A stretch of DNA of 64,000 nucleotides from Blastopirellula marina DSM 3645 (GTDB lineage: Bacteria; Planctomycetota; Planctomycetia; Pirellulales; Pirellulaceae), in the NCBI RefSeq assembly GCF_000153105.1, contig NZ_CH672376.1, positions 1,066,817 to 1,130,816 of the forward strand, given 5' to 3'. Of this stretch, positions 53,150-62,101 are shown piece by piece. The translations under genes and the position numbers were made by a program. The stretch's first letter is position 1. Each line of letters opens with the position of its first letter. The notes beneath the pieces are model-generated. The model was not told the DNA's origin, searched no databases, and worked only from the letters and a program-made list of their open reading frames with translations.

Positions 53150-53223
53150 GTCCCCGTAGCTCAACTGGATAGAGCACCCGCCTTCTAAGCGGGATGTTGC
53201 AGGTTCGATCCCTGCCGGGGATG
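53150..53223 (+). tRNA. tRNA-Arg (anticodon UCU)
   Basis: Full cloverleaf of 74 nt: acceptor GTCCCCG/CGGGGAT with a G-U first pair, D-arm GCTC/GAGC, anticodon arm CCCGC-CTTCTAA-GCGGG with anticodon TCT, T-arm GCAGG-TTCGATC-CCTGC. CCA is not encoded. Reads AGA/AGG arginine codons. Confidence 0.95.
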
Positions 53224-53435
53224 CTTTTGCTTTTCAACCCAGGCCGTCCTTCCCCAGCGATGGTCGGCCTTTTCTGGGGTCCAACGAGCGGCGTTGACTT
53301 GACCGCCGGCGTTCGCTTTTCCGCCCTGTCGGCAATCGATCTTGGTAGGATCGGCTCTGCCGCCGAGAATGGGGGCCATGCCGCGATGCCTTCGATTGTC
53401 GTTTGATTCGTCTTCTCCCTTCAGGAGTCACCCGC

Positions 53436-54341
53436 GTGAGAGATCCTAATCGAATGAACTTTTGGCACGAAGCGTTTTCGCTGCGTGGATCGGTAACGCC
53501 GCGGATCTTTCGCGACGTGCTGCTCTTCGGTCTCATTGCAACTTTGATTGTCAGCGTCGTGGTGATTTTTGATCGCAGGTGGGCGGTTTGGATTGATCTG
53601 GAAGAAACTCCGTTTGAAATCGCCGGCGCCGCGCTCAGCGTACTGCTGGTCTTGCGAACTAACGCCGGCTATGAGCGTTGGTGGGAAGCTCGCAAACTGT
53701 GGGGCGGAATTGTGAATCAAGCGCGCAACCTGGTGATCAGCGGTTTGGCTTATGGTCCGCGCGATCCGCACTGGCGATCAGAGCTGATCCATTGGGCCGC
53801 CGCCTATCCGCATGTGGTGCGACATAGTTTGCGCGGCCAATCGCCGGCGACCGAAGTGGTCAATTTGGTGGGCCAGGACAACGCCGCAAAGATCGCCGCC
53901 GCGCCGCACATGCCAAGCTATGTCGCGCTGCAATTAGCGGAACTGCTGCAGCAAGGCGCCAAAGCAGGTGATCTGGATCACTTCGCCTTTTTGCAAATCG
54001 ACAAAGAGCGCGCCCTGTTGATCGATCATGTCGGCGGTTGCGAGAGAATTTTGAAAACTCCGCTGCCGCTCGTTTATTCGATCAAAATTCGGCGGTACCT
54101 GGCCATGTTTTTGCTGACGCTGCCGCTGGTGTTGCTGCATAACCTCCAGATCATTTGGCTCACGCCGCTGATGACGATGCTGGTCGCCTATCCGCTGTTG
54201 TCGGTCGATCAGATCGGGATTGAATTGCAAAACCCGTTTCTGACGGGGAATCTGGGGCATTTGCCGTTGAGTGAAATCTCGGCAACGATCGAACGGAATT
54301 TACTGGGTCTGCTGAAAGCGGATCGTCAGAATCGAACGTAA
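53436..54341 (+). CDS. Bestrophin-family channel protein
   Basis: A 301-residue membrane protein. GTG start at 53436 with AGGAG 8 bp upstream (an ATG at 53454 also exists). Early hydrophobic helices (DVLLFGLIATLIVSVVVIF), the family motif LRTNAGYERWWEARKLWG, and later GIELQNPF. Bestrophin homologues in bacteria form pentameric ion channels for anions or cations. A single gene after tRNA-Arg. Confidence 0.85.
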   Translation: MRDPNRMNFWHEAFSLRGSVTPRIFRDVLLFGLIATLIVSVVVIFDRRWAVWIDLEETPFEIAGAALSVLLVLRTNAGYERWWEARKLWGGIVNQARNLVISGLAYGPRDPHWRSELIHWAAAYPHVVRHSLRGQSPATEVVNLVGQDNAAKIAAAPHMPSYVALQLAELLQQGAKAGDLDHFAFLQIDKERALLIDHVGGCERILKTPLPLVYSIKIRRYLAMFLLTLPLVLLHNLQIIWLTPLMTMLVAYPLLSVDQIGIELQNPFLTGNLGHLPLSEISATIERNLLGLLKADRQNRT

Positions 54342-54512
54342 AACGCGGAAGCGTTGCGGAGACATGCGCGATAAGATCCGTTTCCAGGGGTTTCTTCGCG
54401 CGAACTTAACTCGATGCAAATAGAGAGTCGCGGCGTCACGATTTACGCTTAGCGATTGTCGCTTGCCGCACGTCGGCTGAAGTCTCTAAATCTGTCGGGA
54501 ATCGCCGGTCCA

Positions 54513-55529
54513 ATGTCTTCGCCAGAGCAGGATGTTCGATCTGAAAAGTCGCCAGGGCCCGGCGGACTCTACGTCACCGGCTATCGCGACATACGGATTT
54601 TGGTGGTCGATGATAACCCTGTCGATCGAACTCTGGTGGAAGGTCTGCTCTCGCAAAATAATCGCGGCAATCTAGAAGTGACCACCGCCGTCTCCGGCGA
54701 AGAAGCGCTGCGGAAGATGGTCGAGCGGCAACCGGACGTCGTGCTGACCGACTTGAAAATGCCGGAGATGGATGGGCTAGAGTTGGTGGAGCGGATTCGA
54801 GACCAGTTCCCGCTGGTTCCGGCGATCCTGATGACTGCTTTTGGCAGCGAAGAGTTAGCGATTGCGGCTCTGCAGCGCGGCGCGGCTAGTTACGTGCCGA
54901 AGCGAAATCTCGCCGGTTCGCTGCTGGAAACGTTAGGCAAGGTCCTGGCGGCGGCGCACCATGATCGGCAGCAAGCTCGGCTGGGCCAATGTTGGAGTCA
55001 GACCGAATTTCAGTTTGTGTTAGAAAATGACGCTCAACTGATCGGCGCCGTGACGGCGCATGTGCAGCACTATCTCAAGCAGTTTCGTCATCTGGACGAT
55101 GGCGAACTGTTACGCGTCGGCATCGCGCTTGACGAAGCGATTCGCAATGCGATGCATCATGGCAATCTTGAACTCAGCTCAGCGCTCAAAGAGACCGGAG
55201 GGGATCGCTACTTTGAAGAAGCGACCCGCCGCCGCTTGATCGCGCCTTATCAGACGCGACGCGTCTATTTTACGGCGCGGGAGTTGGGGGATGAATCGCA
55301 CTATATTGTGCGTGACGAAGGGCCCGGCTTCGACGTCTCGCGTATCCACTATGACCCGGAAGATGTCGAGCAATTAACGCGTCCCAGCGGCCGTGGGCTC
55401 TTCTTGATTCGGACCTTCATGGACGAGGTCCGCTTCAATGAGCACGGCAACGAAATCACGATGATTTTCCGCCGCTCCGGGGGGGCGCTCCACGCGCGGA
55501 TCGATGAAAGTCGGCTCAGCGGAGACTAG
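54513..55529 (+). CDS. Response regulator fused to a GHKL (RsbW-like) ATPase
   Basis: A 338-residue protein. Receiver domain at ~27-150 (acidic Asp33/Asp34, phospho-acceptor Asp80 in LTDLKMPEMDG, Lys near residue 130). The C-terminal ~190 residues are a GHKL ATPase of the anti-sigma/RsbW type: LDEAIRNAMHHGN, VRDEGPGFD, GRGLFLIRTFMDEV. No dimerisation His box or phosphatase domain is visible. Probably a phosphorylation-gated anti-sigma kinase or switch protein; no partner is adjacent. ATG 54513 is preferred to TTG 54456. Confidence 0.85.
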   Translation: MSSPEQDVRSEKSPGPGGLYVTGYRDIRILVVDDNPVDRTLVEGLLSQNNRGNLEVTTAVSGEEALRKMVERQPDVVLTDLKMPEMDGLELVERIRDQFPLVPAILMTAFGSEELAIAALQRGAASYVPKRNLAGSLLETLGKVLAAAHHDRQQARLGQCWSQTEFQFVLENDAQLIGAVTAHVQHYLKQFRHLDDGELLRVGIALDEAIRNAMHHGNLELSSALKETGGDRYFEEATRRRLIAPYQTRRVYFTARELGDESHYIVRDEGPGFDVSRIHYDPEDVEQLTRPSGRGLFLIRTFMDEVRFNEHGNEITMIFRRSGGALHARIDESRLSGD

Positions 55530-55875
55530 CGCCGCCCCCAAAATCCCCCTGCGGACGCTGTTTTACCGTTCGGGTTACCGCGAATTTCTTCCGCCAGCAC
55601 GCTGGGGCGTTCGAGCAACCAAAGATTGATGCAGAGTTGCTTATCCCTCCCTGTAAGGGAAAAAGCAGGCAAAACTACCGCAAGTGGCGGGTCGCCTCAT
55701 GGCCATACCAAGCAAAAAAACGCATTGGAAACCATAGCGTGTGCATGACGCTCCTAAAACGCTTGTAAAGGAACTCAATTGCCAGTAACTCAGATCTCAT
55801 TGATGAAGTGTCGGGCCATTATAGAATCTAGGGGTTCCTGGGCTTTTTTGTTTTTCTCATCGAAGGCAGTTCATC
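55530..55875. other. Intergenic leader region of DUF1559 cassette 3
   Basis: No gene. It holds short hairpins (55648-55660, TCCCT-GTA-AGGGA; 55720-55740, ACGC/GCGT with TGG/CCA) around a GGCAAAA/CCGC stretch, then the promoter at 55800-55827. The hairpins lie upstream of that promoter and are unexplained. Confidence 0.45.
55800..55827 (+). promoter_or_regulatory. Candidate promoter of DUF1559 cassette 3
   Basis: TTGATG (55800-55805) and TAGAAT (55822-55827) with 16-bp spacing, ~50 bp upstream of the ATG at 55876. Confidence 0.5.
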
Positions 55876-56832
55876 ATGCTACTCCGAAAATCTCCAGCGG
55901 GTTTTACGCTCGTCGAATTGTTGGTTGTCATCGCCATTATCGGCGTCTTAATTGCGCTTCTTCTTCCGGCGGTTCAACAGGCGCGAGAAGCGGCTCGTCG
56001 TACGCAATGCATCAGCAATATCAAAAATGTTGCGTTGGCGATTCACAACTATCACGACACCTATCGCAACCTTCCTTATCTTGGTTTTGCGACCAGCGAT
56101 ACGCATCCCGATGGGGACACGGTTTCGTGGTACGGCCGCGTGCTGCCGTTTCTCGAGCAGAACGCTTTGTACGAAACGATGAACTTCAACGGTCGCACCA
56201 ACGACGGAAACAACAAACTGTATCGCAGCACTTCGTTGTCCGTGATGTCTTGCCCGTCAGAAAACATGACGGTCGGCGAACGGAACGGGGATGGCACCAT
56301 CGGCAACTATTCGCACCAACGATCGAGCTACGCCGTGTGCGTTGGTAACACGAACTACGCCCAAGACAACGCCAACAACTGGGACGGACTCTGGACGTAT
56401 AACAACGGCGGCGCCGCGTTTCAAATGAACCGCGTCCACAATCTTTCGGCGGTGACCGACGGAACTAGCAACACGGTCATGCTGGGCGAAGTGCCGACCA
56501 ATCAGAACGAATCGGGTTGGCAAGGCGGATATGGCGCCGTCATCTTCTCGAACAACGGCGGTTTTACCGGATATCTGACCCCCAACACGCGGTCCTCGGT
56601 CGACGGCGGCCGACAGTGTTGGAATCCGAACGACTTTCCGGCGCACAAGATTCCGTGCCACAAGTCGGGCGGCGGATGGCAAAGCGCGACCTACGCAGCG
56701 TTCAGCATGCATCCGGGCGGCGTCAGCGTCGGCAACTTTGACGGCTCGGTTTCGTTTGTCCCCGAAACGATCGACATCTGGTCGTGGCGCGGCATGACTT
56801 CAACGCAAGGCGGCGAAGTCCTCGCGAACTAA
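55876..56832 (+). CDS. DUF1559 prepilin-like protein (cassette 3)
   Basis: A 318-residue protein with a very short leader, Gly9-Phe10 cut site, hydrophobic helix and HPGGV-x5-DG motif (MHPGGVSVGNFDG). Closely similar over its whole length to the next copy at 57732 (shared [36 protein letters not shown]), so the two arose by tandem duplication. Confidence 0.93.
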   Translation: MLLRKSPAGFTLVELLVVIAIIGVLIALLLPAVQQAREAARRTQCISNIKNVALAIHNYHDTYRNLPYLGFATSDTHPDGDTVSWYGRVLPFLEQNALYETMNFNGRTNDGNNKLYRSTSLSVMSCPSENMTVGERNGDGTIGNYSHQRSSYAVCVGNTNYAQDNANNWDGLWTYNNGGAAFQMNRVHNLSAVTDGTSNTVMLGEVPTNQNESGWQGGYGAVIFSNNGGFTGYLTPNTRSSVDGGRQCWNPNDFPAHKIPCHKSGGGWQSATYAAFSMHPGGVSVGNFDGSVSFVPETIDIWSWRGMTSTQGGEVLAN

Positions 56833-56909
56833 CGCACAGCGGCAGAAGTTGCGGCGAGCTGCGCAAGTGCTCGTCGCTCGCCTCTCTTTTAACAATCCTG
56901 GCGGAGTAA

Positions 56910-57371
56910 ATGACGATGATGACGAATAACTTGGGCAGCGCCTGGGCGGGGATCGGCATCGCCGCCGTTTGCGTCGCCGTGATCGGCTGTGGAAGAAGTG
57001 ATGGAATGGTTACCGTGACCGGCACGGTCACCTACAACGGAGTCCCGGTCGAAAACGGATCGATTTCGTTTACGCCGGTGGATGGCAAAAGCGCGGCAGG
57101 CGGGGGGACGATTGAGGAGGGAAAGATCGTCCGCGGGCAGTCCTCTCAAGGGATGATCGCCGTGCAGATCTACGCGACCAAAGAAGTCGTCAAGAAGAAT
57201 CCCACGGCGGAAGAAATTGAACGCAATATCCTGTCGGATCACGTTCCCTATCTCCCTGCTCCCTACAACCAGCAGTCGAAATTGCGGCTTACGATTTCTG
57301 ATACAGAGCGCCACTTTGACTTCGATCTGAACGACAAGGGAGAGATCCCTGTCGGAATGACCGGTAATTAG
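56910..57371 (+). CDS. Small lipoprotein (cassette 3)
   Basis: A 153-residue protein with lipobox VIGC (Cys27) and a carboxypeptidase-regulatory-like domain (VTVTGTVTYNGVPVENGSISF). Ends in HFDFDLNDKGEIPVGMTGN, almost the same as its duplicate at 58752. GGAG 4 bp upstream of the start. Partner of the 55876 gene. Confidence 0.82.
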   Translation: MTMMTNNLGSAWAGIGIAAVCVAVIGCGRSDGMVTVTGTVTYNGVPVENGSISFTPVDGKSAAGGGTIEEGKIVRGQSSQGMIAVQIYATKEVVKKNPTAEEIERNILSDHVPYLPAPYNQQSKLRLTISDTERHFDFDLNDKGEIPVGMTGN

Positions 57372-57731
57372 AGAAAGCACCGATTCAGGAACGGCGCATT
57401 AACAAAGGTCGTGCCCGCTGGGGACGGCCTTTGGCGCTTTCTTGGCGGCGAAACTTCTAAAAACATTTCCCACCCGACCAACTCTCGGTCGAATTCGCCT
57501 CCCAAATTATGTAGATTCCCGGCGCTCTTTCTGTGAGCGACAAAGTGGGGGCTAGGGGCTTAGCTGCCTCGATATGGGGCGTAAGCTCAATCATTCCGCC
57601 GCTATTCGATCGCTTGGGTGGGCCGATCCGGAAAGAAACTCAGAGGTCGTGAAAGAGATCTCATTGTGGCGCGGTGCGGCAATATCTAATATTCGGTTTT
57701 CCGCATCTTTTTCTCTTCATAGGTGTCTTCC
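57372..57731. other. Intergenic region between the duplicated cassettes
   Basis: About 360 bp without a gene. A hairpin AAAGGTCGT/ACGGCCTTT (57404-57412 with 57424-57432, one G-U pair) may end the upstream transcript; it lacks a T-run. No clear promoter was found. Confidence 0.4.
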
Positions 57732-58688
57732 ATGCTGCGTCTCCCATTCCGTAAGGCCTTCACGCTGGTGGAACTGTTGGTCGTGATCGCGATCATCGGC
57801 GTTTTAATTGCGCTGCTGCTGCCGGCGGTTCAGCAAGCGCGCGAAGCGGCGCGGCGGACGCAATGCGTCAGCAATCAAAAGAACATCGCGTTGGCGCTGC
57901 ACAACTATCACGACACCTATCAGAAGTTGCCGTACTTTGGGTTTGGGCCGAAGCTCTTTCCCGGTGAACCCGGCAATAAACTCGATACGATTTCTTGGGT
58001 AGGGCGCGTGCTGCCGTTTATTGAGCAACAAGCTCTGTACGACACGCTGGATTGGACGGTTCGTGTTAACGATGGCAACAATTTGGCTTACCGTACCACT
58101 TCGCTTTCGGTCATGTCTTGTCCGTCCGAAGAAATGGTTTTAGGACAAGCGGATAGCAATCCGCGTTGGTGTCATCAACGCGCCAGCTACGCGGTCTGCG
58201 TCGGCAACACCAACTATCGGCAGGATGACGCGAACAACTGGGACGGCACTTGGACCTATTCGAACGGCGGATCGGCATTTCGCGTCGATGAGATTTATGG
58301 TCTGGCCGCCGTGACCGATGGGACCAGCAGTAGCGTGATGACATCGGAAGTTCCGATCAATCAAAATTCGGCCGGCTACCACGGAACTTATGGCGTAACG
58401 ATCTTTACCTCAGGCGCAGGATTTACCGGATATCTCTCTCCCAATACTTCGGCGGTCGTGGATGGCGGTCGCTATTGCTGGCAGACCAACGATTTCAAGA
58501 AGAAGATTCCATGCAAATACGTCATCGATCGTTGGTACGCCGCGACTTTTGCAGCGATGAGCATGCATCCCGGCGGCGTCAATGCGACCAACTTTGACGG
58601 CTCCGTTCAATTTGTCGCACAGAATATCGATATCGACACTTGGCGCGGCATGACTTCGACGCAAGGGGCGGAAGTGATTGCTCCCTAG
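57732..58688 (+). CDS. DUF1559 prepilin-like protein (cassette 4, tandem copy)
   Basis: A 318-residue protein, same length as cassette 3. Leader with Ala9-Phe10 cut site, hydrophobic helix, and [17 protein letters not shown] 9 bp upstream (57723) is in frame; ATG 57732 with AGGTG upstream matches the paralogue. Differs from its twin mainly between residues ~60-110. Confidence 0.92.
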   Translation: MLRLPFRKAFTLVELLVVIAIIGVLIALLLPAVQQAREAARRTQCVSNQKNIALALHNYHDTYQKLPYFGFGPKLFPGEPGNKLDTISWVGRVLPFIEQQALYDTLDWTVRVNDGNNLAYRTTSLSVMSCPSEEMVLGQADSNPRWCHQRASYAVCVGNTNYRQDDANNWDGTWTYSNGGSAFRVDEIYGLAAVTDGTSSSVMTSEVPINQNSAGYHGTYGVTIFTSGAGFTGYLSPNTSAVVDGGRYCWQTNDFKKKIPCKYVIDRWYAATFAAMSMHPGGVNATNFDGSVQFVAQNIDIDTWRGMTSTQGAEVIAP

Positions 58689-58751
58689 CTGCGCTGGATC
58701 GAATTGGAATGTCTCAGCGATTCAAAAAATCCTTGGTAATGCAGGTTGAAA

Positions 58752-59204
58752 ATGAATGGGATGATGTTGTCGCGTCGGAGCTCTTGGGGACCGATCGTGC
58801 TGCTGGTGATCGGTTTACTAGGTTGTGGTCGCACGGATGGCCTGATTTCGGTGACCGGCGTCGTCACGTTTAACGGAGAACCGGTCGAAGATGGAGCGAT
58901 ATCGCTGATGCCGATTGATGGTAAAGGAGTCACCGCAGGCGGCGTGATCTCCTCTGGGCGTTTCCATATCGCCGCGTCGCCGGGCAAGGCCTCGGTTTTG
59001 ATCTATGGCAATAAAAAAGAGCTCAAACCAAATCCGACGCAGCAAGATATCGAATGGGGGATGACCCACAACAGCCGGCAATTTCTGCCGGCCGAATACA
59101 ACGATCAATCGAAGCTGCGAATTGACGTCTCCGAGACGCAGCGCCACTTTGATTTTGATCTGAACGACCAGGGAGAGATCCCTGCCGGGATGACCGGAGA
59201 ATAG
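58752..59204 (+). CDS. Small lipoprotein (cassette 4, tandem copy)
   Basis: A 150-residue protein with lipobox LLGC (Cys25). Domain begins ISVTGVVTFNGEPVEDGAIS and ends HFDFDLNDQGEIPAGMTGE, matching the 56910 protein. The in-frame TTG at 58746 is not needed; ATG 58752 is preferred. The conserved C-terminal block suggests a shared binding role. Confidence 0.82.
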   Translation: MNGMMLSRRSSWGPIVLLVIGLLGCGRTDGLISVTGVVTFNGEPVEDGAISLMPIDGKGVTAGGVISSGRFHIAASPGKASVLIYGNKKELKPNPTQQDIEWGMTHNSRQFLPAEYNDQSKLRIDVSETQRHFDFDLNDQGEIPAGMTGE

Positions 59205-59343
59205 CGTCTGCGAAAAAGGGGGCAGGTCCAATACGGTTCGACGCCAAAGTTGCTGGGCGCAATGGCGCCCGCAAATCGGAAAAACGGCGTGAACGCGGAC
59301 TCTTAACCTGTCGCAAATCTCGGACCTGAGCCCCTTGTTCGTT

Positions 59344-59778
59344 TCACTCGTGCGGTTCTTCCGTCGCCGAGTCTTGGGCTGGATTTTGCGGCGCCGCAGA
59401 ACGCTTACCGAATTGTTGCTCCAGCGCTCGGCGCCGCGCGATTTGCTGATCTCTTTCGACCAGGATCAGGTTGCGCGTCGCCATCATGTCGACCATCGCC
59501 AATACGACCATCCACAGGATCAACAGCATCACGCAGCCCCAGAAGATGATGAAGAAGATCGAGCGGGGGATGAAATGTCCGATCATGATCGCCGCCGCCA
59601 GAGCGGCCAGAATATAGCAGACCGCCATGCGGCGCTGAAACTGTAGGCGGAGATAGTTACGGCGATAGGCGGGGATCGAAGCGTCAGCCGAAGCGCGACG
59701 CCAGGTCGCATGGTGCGTCGCATGCATCAAGATGGCGACGCACAAGATCAACGCCGAGAGGATGGCTGAAGCGAGCAT
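59344..59778 (-). CDS. Small membrane protein of unknown function
   Basis: A 144-residue protein with three hydrophobic segments (residues ~1-20, 52-70, 73-95: ILSALILCVAILMHA, AVCYILAALAAAIMIG, IFFIIFWGCVMLLIL) and a charged C-terminal tail with RDQQIARRRALEQQFG. No family recognised. Lies just downstream of the M28 peptidase gene on the same strand. Confidence 0.6.
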   Translation of the reverse strand: MLASAILSALILCVAILMHATHHATWRRASADASIPAYRRNYLRLQFQRRMAVCYILAALAAAIMIGHFIPRSIFFIIFWGCVMLLILWMVVLAMVDMMATRNLILVERDQQIARRRALEQQFGKRSAAPQNPAQDSATEEPHE

Positions 59779-59824
59779 GGAAGACCAGCATTCTTGAAAA
59801 AAGGGGAGATGCGCGGCGGCGTCC

Positions 59825-60859
59825 TTACCGCGACGGCTCCAGTTCGTTGAGCCAGGTCAAGATCGTCTTGCCCACCTTGGCGAGCGACAAAGCCGAACAG
59901 TTCGCCGGCACATCCTTTTCGGTGTGCCAGTACTTGGGACCGTAGCCTGGATTGGGATAGTCAAAATCAATGATGTCGCAAGTCGGGATCTTGGCGATAT
60001 CGTTCAACACTAGGTGATCGTCACGAACTTCGTGTCGCGGCCGCGCGATGAATTCGCGGATCCCCAGTTTGCGCGCGGTGCTCCAAATATCTCGCACCAG
60101 CGGGCGAACGTCGGGATATCGCAAGCTGTTCTTCTCTTCAAAGATCTGCAAGTCCTTGTCGCCGACCATGTCGAGCAGCACCCCGTACCGGTAGCGATGG
60201 GCCGGAGGATTTTGGGCGTAGTCGCGAGCGAAATACTCGGAACCTAAAAAGTAAGGATCACGGCGATTGTCGAAGACCAATTCTTCGCCATCAAAAAAGA
60301 CGATATCGACTCCGACGTGCGACTTAAGGTCGCCCAGATGACGCGCCAGTTCGCACAGGACGGCGACGCCGCTCGCCCCATCGTTGGCGCCGACAAACGT
60401 GCCTTGCGGGTTGAGGGGATCTTGGTCCGGAAAGGGACGCGTATCGTAATGCGCACAGAGCAAAATGCGCTCGGGCCGATCTGGATAAAACTGGGCGATC
60501 AAGTTGGCCATCGGCACGCGAGAACCATCTTCCGGATGGCGGACGTCAAACTCTTGTAGCGACACTTTGCCGCCGGCCGCTTCGAGGATCTTGGTGAGAT
60601 ATTGCTGCTGCCGAGCCATACCGGGCGAACCGCTGACCCGCGGCCCGATCGCGCACATTCCTTCGAGATACCCCATCGCTAGGGAGCCGTCGAATGGCGC
60701 GTAATCTTCCAGCTTTTCGACGGCCACGGTCAGCGCCGCAGGTCGCTGCGCGTTTTGATATTGGGAGACGACCATAAATCCCACGACCGCGATCGCGACG
60801 GCGATCATCGCCGCGAGAAAGAGGGTTGCCCCGTCAAATTTGCGCATTATCTTTTCCAT
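59825..60859 (-). CDS. M28-family zinc peptidase / glutaminyl cyclase-like
   Basis: A 344-residue protein with an N-terminal signal anchor (LFLAAMIAVAIAVVGFMVV). Zinc-ligand motifs are present: CAHYDTRPFPD, GANDGASGVAVL, FFDGEE, LLDMVGDKDL and YWHTEKD near the end. This set and the length fit bacterial M28 peptidases, some of which are glutaminyl-peptide cyclotransferases that cyclise N-terminal Gln. Periplasmic. An ATG at 60847 is an alternative start. Confidence 0.85.
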   Translation of the reverse strand: MEKIMRKFDGATLFLAAMIAVAIAVVGFMVVSQYQNAQRPAALTVAVEKLEDYAPFDGSLAMGYLEGMCAIGPRVSGSPGMARQQQYLTKILEAAGGKVSLQEFDVRHPEDGSRVPMANLIAQFYPDRPERILLCAHYDTRPFPDQDPLNPQGTFVGANDGASGVAVLCELARHLGDLKSHVGVDIVFFDGEELVFDNRRDPYFLGSEYFARDYAQNPPAHRYRYGVLLDMVGDKDLQIFEEKNSLRYPDVRPLVRDIWSTARKLGIREFIARPRHEVRDDHLVLNDIAKIPTCDIIDFDYPNPGYGPKYWHTEKDVPANCSALSLAKVGKTILTWLNELEPSR

Positions 60860-60906
60860 CGCATTCCGCTCAGCGAGAAGTAAGATCGATTATACGGCGC
60901 CAATCG

Positions 60907-61944
60907 CTAGGCGGCTTCCCGGCTTTGCGGCTGAAAGAGAGAATCGATCGCGTCGAGCACCATTGAGGTCGAAATCGCACGCATCGCTTCGTTTCCGGCC
61001 CGAGCGCGCTGGCGGGAGGTGAGCGGCTGGTAATAGGCTTGCACGACCTGCTGATGCGGTCCCAAAGGGCGACATAGCTCGGTCGGCGTGACGCCAAACA
61101 GGGCGATACAGGGGGTCTCGACCGCCGCGGCCAAGTGCAGCGGGCCGGTGTCGCAACCGACAAACAGATTGGCCCCCCGGTACAGTTCTTTCAATTGCGG
61201 CAGCGACAGCTTGGGCGCCGCGATCGCGGCGCCACGCGACATTTGGGCGATCTCTTCGGCCCAGTCCGCTTCCTGTTCGTTGCCCCAAGTGACCACTGAC
61301 GGCAATTGATACTGCGATTGGAGATGTCGGGCCACTTCGGCGAAGCGCTGCGGCATCCAGGTCTTACTGAACCAACCGGCGCCGGGGTTCAGCACGGCAA
61401 AGTTGCGCGTGCGGTCAAGGTCGCGGCGGATCGCGGCGACGTCGGCTCGCGCCGGTTCGTCAATCGGCAGGCGAAACTCAATCGCCGGCGAATAGATATC
61501 GACCGCCGTCGCGAGTTCCAGATAGCGATGCACGACATGCGGATGCCGCGGCGTGACCAGTTCGGTCGCCAGGTTGGGCGCTAGTTCTCGCGCTTGACCT
61601 CGAGCGAAAGTGATTCGCCTCTTGGCTCCGCTTAGCCAGGCGGCGGCGGCGCTTTTGGTTAGTCCTTGCACGTCGAAGGTGAGATCGAATTTCGCCGCTT
61701 GCAGCTGACGGCGGAGCGAGACGATTTCGCTCGGACGCTTCAGCCACCCTTTTTTTACGGTCAGCAATTGGTCGAGACAGGGGTGCCCCGCTAAAATTTG
61801 AGCGGCGACCGGTTCGGCGAGCCAAGTGATGTGAGCTTGTGGATACTTTTCTCGCAAGGCGCACAAGAGCGGGAGCGTTAGGATCGCGTCTCCCAACGCA
61901 CTGAGCCGTACGATCAGTATCCGCGGCGAATCGGTAGATGACAT
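60907..61944 (-). CDS. Glycosyltransferase family 9 (heptosyltransferase-like)
   Basis: A 345-residue cytoplasmic enzyme: ILIVRLSALGDAILTLPL at the N-terminus, FDVQGLTKSAAAAWL, VLNPGAGWFSKTW and FVGCDTGPLHLAAAVETP, all typical of ADP-heptose:LPS heptosyltransferases. Probably builds the core of an envelope glycolipid. The frame is open to 62085, but ATG 61944 has AGGAG 7-8 bp upstream. Divergent from the methyltransferase gene. Confidence 0.88.
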   Translation of the reverse strand: MSSTDSPRILIVRLSALGDAILTLPLLCALREKYPQAHITWLAEPVAAQILAGHPCLDQLLTVKKGWLKRPSEIVSLRRQLQAAKFDLTFDVQGLTKSAAAAWLSGAKRRITFARGQARELAPNLATELVTPRHPHVVHRYLELATAVDIYSPAIEFRLPIDEPARADVAAIRRDLDRTRNFAVLNPGAGWFSKTWMPQRFAEVARHLQSQYQLPSVVTWGNEQEADWAEEIAQMSRGAAIAAPKLSLPQLKELYRGANLFVGCDTGPLHLAAAVETPCIALFGVTPTELCRPLGPHQQVVQAYYQPLTSRQRARAGNEAMRAISTSMVLDAIDSLFQPQSREAA

Positions 61945-62101
61945 GGCCGCTCTCCTTCCCTGAAAGTCGAACGCGTCACCCGCGTGATGCTTCCCGTGCA
62001 ACGCGACTCGTCCGATTGAGTTCCCGCATCTTAAATCGACGCCCCCTTGCGAGGCAAGGTGAACCGCAGCTTTGCTCCTTTCCATCCCTAGGTGTTATCG
62101 C

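Noticed and set aside
53403-53435. Earlier TTG start for the bestrophin gene
   Set aside because: The GTG at 53436 has an AGGAG at proper spacing while the TTG has none.
55640-55745. c-di-GMP-I riboswitch as an annotated feature
   Set aside because: Key conserved bases (ACGCAAAG, GGGCCT) are absent, so it is listed only as a weak observation.
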